A DNA stretch of 6,744 nucleotides from positions 1 through 6,744 of the forward strand of contig DVKN01000223.1 in assembly GCA_018716005.1 (NCBI GenBank), given 5' to 3'. Position 1 is the first letter of the stretch; every line of letters starts with the position of its first letter. The position numbers and the translations under genes were made by a program. Below are positions 6,188 through 6,744 of this stretch, one piece after another. The DNA comes from Candidatus Scatomorpha stercoravium. Its GTDB lineage: Bacteria > Bacillota > Clostridia > Oscillospirales > Oscillospiraceae. The notes beneath the pieces are model-generated. The model was given only the letters and a program-made list of their open reading frames with translations. It was not told the DNA's origin and made no database searches.

Positions 6188-6744
6188 TTACGACAGATAC
6201 TCCGCCGTCTCCGCGTCGTGCTTTTTCCTGATGCCGCGGAAAATCACGGTGAGGCCGGCGAGTATGATGAAGCCGGCGATATCGGTGGCGAGGCCCGGGA
6301 CCAGCAGCAGGAGGCCGCCGGCCATGAAGCTCACGCGGGCGAACCAGGGCAGCTTCACGTAGAGGAAGCCGTTCATCGCGACGGCGACGCCGAACATGCC
6401 GAGCACGGCGGTGATGCAGATAAGGACTATGTCCCCCGCAGTCGCGCCGATAAACAGCATCTGTTCGTTCATCGCGAAGACGTAGGGCACGATAAACGCG
6501 CCTATTGCAAGTTTTGTCGCCTGCACTCCTGTCTTCATGGGGTTGCTCTTGGCTATGGCGCTGCCGGCGTAGGCGGCGAGGGCCACGGGCGGGGTGATGT
6601 CGGCGACGATGCCGAAGTAGAAGACGAAGAAGTGCGCGGCCACGAGGTTGACGCCGAGCTCGACGAGGATCGGGGCGCAGGTGGTGGCCATGATGCAGTA
6701 GTTGGCGGTCGTGGGCACGCCCATGCCGAGGATGATGCAGCAGA
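6188..6744 (-). CDS. Fused TRAP transporter permease (4TM/12TM type), C-terminal part
   Basis: Membrane permease of a TRAP transporter, driven by an Na+ or H+ gradient and supplied by a separate solute-binding protein (fused permeases usually pair with the TAXI type). The 184 visible residues are the C-terminal end; the frame stays open through position 6744, so the start and the DctQ-like N-terminus lie outside. The DctM signature ILGMGVPTTANY sits at the edge, then HFFVFYFGIVADITPPVAL and AAYAGSAIAK, both typical of the large subunit. Four further hydrophobic stretches follow, then PGLATDIAGF and a basic, charged tail (IRKKHDAETAEYLS). That extra C-terminal domain is typical of fused permeases rather than stand-alone DctM. 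The in-frame ATG at 6724 falls inside the conserved motif and is not the start. It converges on ispE across the shared terminator. The substrate cannot be told. Confidence 0.92.
   Translation of the reverse strand, partial: CCIILGMGVPTTANYCIMATTCAPILVELGVNLVAAHFFVFYFGIVADITPPVALAAYAGSAIAKSNPMKTGVQATKLAIGAFIVPYVFAMNEQMLFIGATAGDIVLICITAVLGMFGVAVAMNGFLYVKLPWFARVSFMAGGLLLLVPGLATDIAGFIILAGLTVIFRGIRKKHDAETAEYLS

Overview
The window is GC-rich, densely coding bacterial chromosome. It holds two complete transcription units that diverge from one AT-rich intergenic region (3830-4049) and the 3' end of a third gene at the right edge. I see no mobile element, CRISPR array, RNA gene or phage gene. The gene content (bacterial V/A-type ATPase, archaeal-type cofactor-independent phosphoglycerate mutase, MEP-pathway IspE, fused TRAP permease) and the strong GGAGG ribosome binding sites suggest a high-GC anaerobe. 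A clostridial lineage such as Oscillospirales or Christensenellales fits, and Synergistota is an alternative. This placement comes from gene content and is not certain.

Left half, minus strand (3829 down to 1): the first four genes of a V/A-type ATPase operon, read right to left. They are an alanine-rich coiled-coil stalk subunit (NtpF/AhaH-like), subunit C (AC39 family, central-stalk socket), subunit I (a-subunit, ion channel stator) and the start of subunit K (rotor ring), which is cut by the left edge. The remaining genes of the machine (E, F, A, B, D) would be expected just beyond position 1. The stalk and I genes both use TTG starts behind strong Shine-Dalgarno sequences. A near-consensus promoter (TTGACA, 18 bp, TATAAT) and a second, nearer extended -10 promoter precede the operon.

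Right half, plus strand (4050-6139): apgM, a cofactor-independent phosphoglycerate mutase of the archaeal/COG3635 type, overlaps ispE (CDP-ME kinase) by ATGA, so the two are probably translationally coupled. A strong hairpin with T-tracts on both sides (6147-6183) ends this unit. It also serves the convergent minus-strand gene at 6188-6744, the C-terminal part of a fused TRAP transporter permease.

Functionally the window covers core energy and carbon metabolism: ion-motive force (V/A-ATPase), lower glycolysis (ApgM), isoprenoid precursor synthesis (IspE) and ion-driven organic-acid uptake (TRAP). I found no unknown biological system. The points most worth a second look are the divergent promoters with overlapping -35 elements, the possible signal-peptidase-like site in subunit K that would leave a single-hairpin rotor subunit, and the apgM-ispE pairing.
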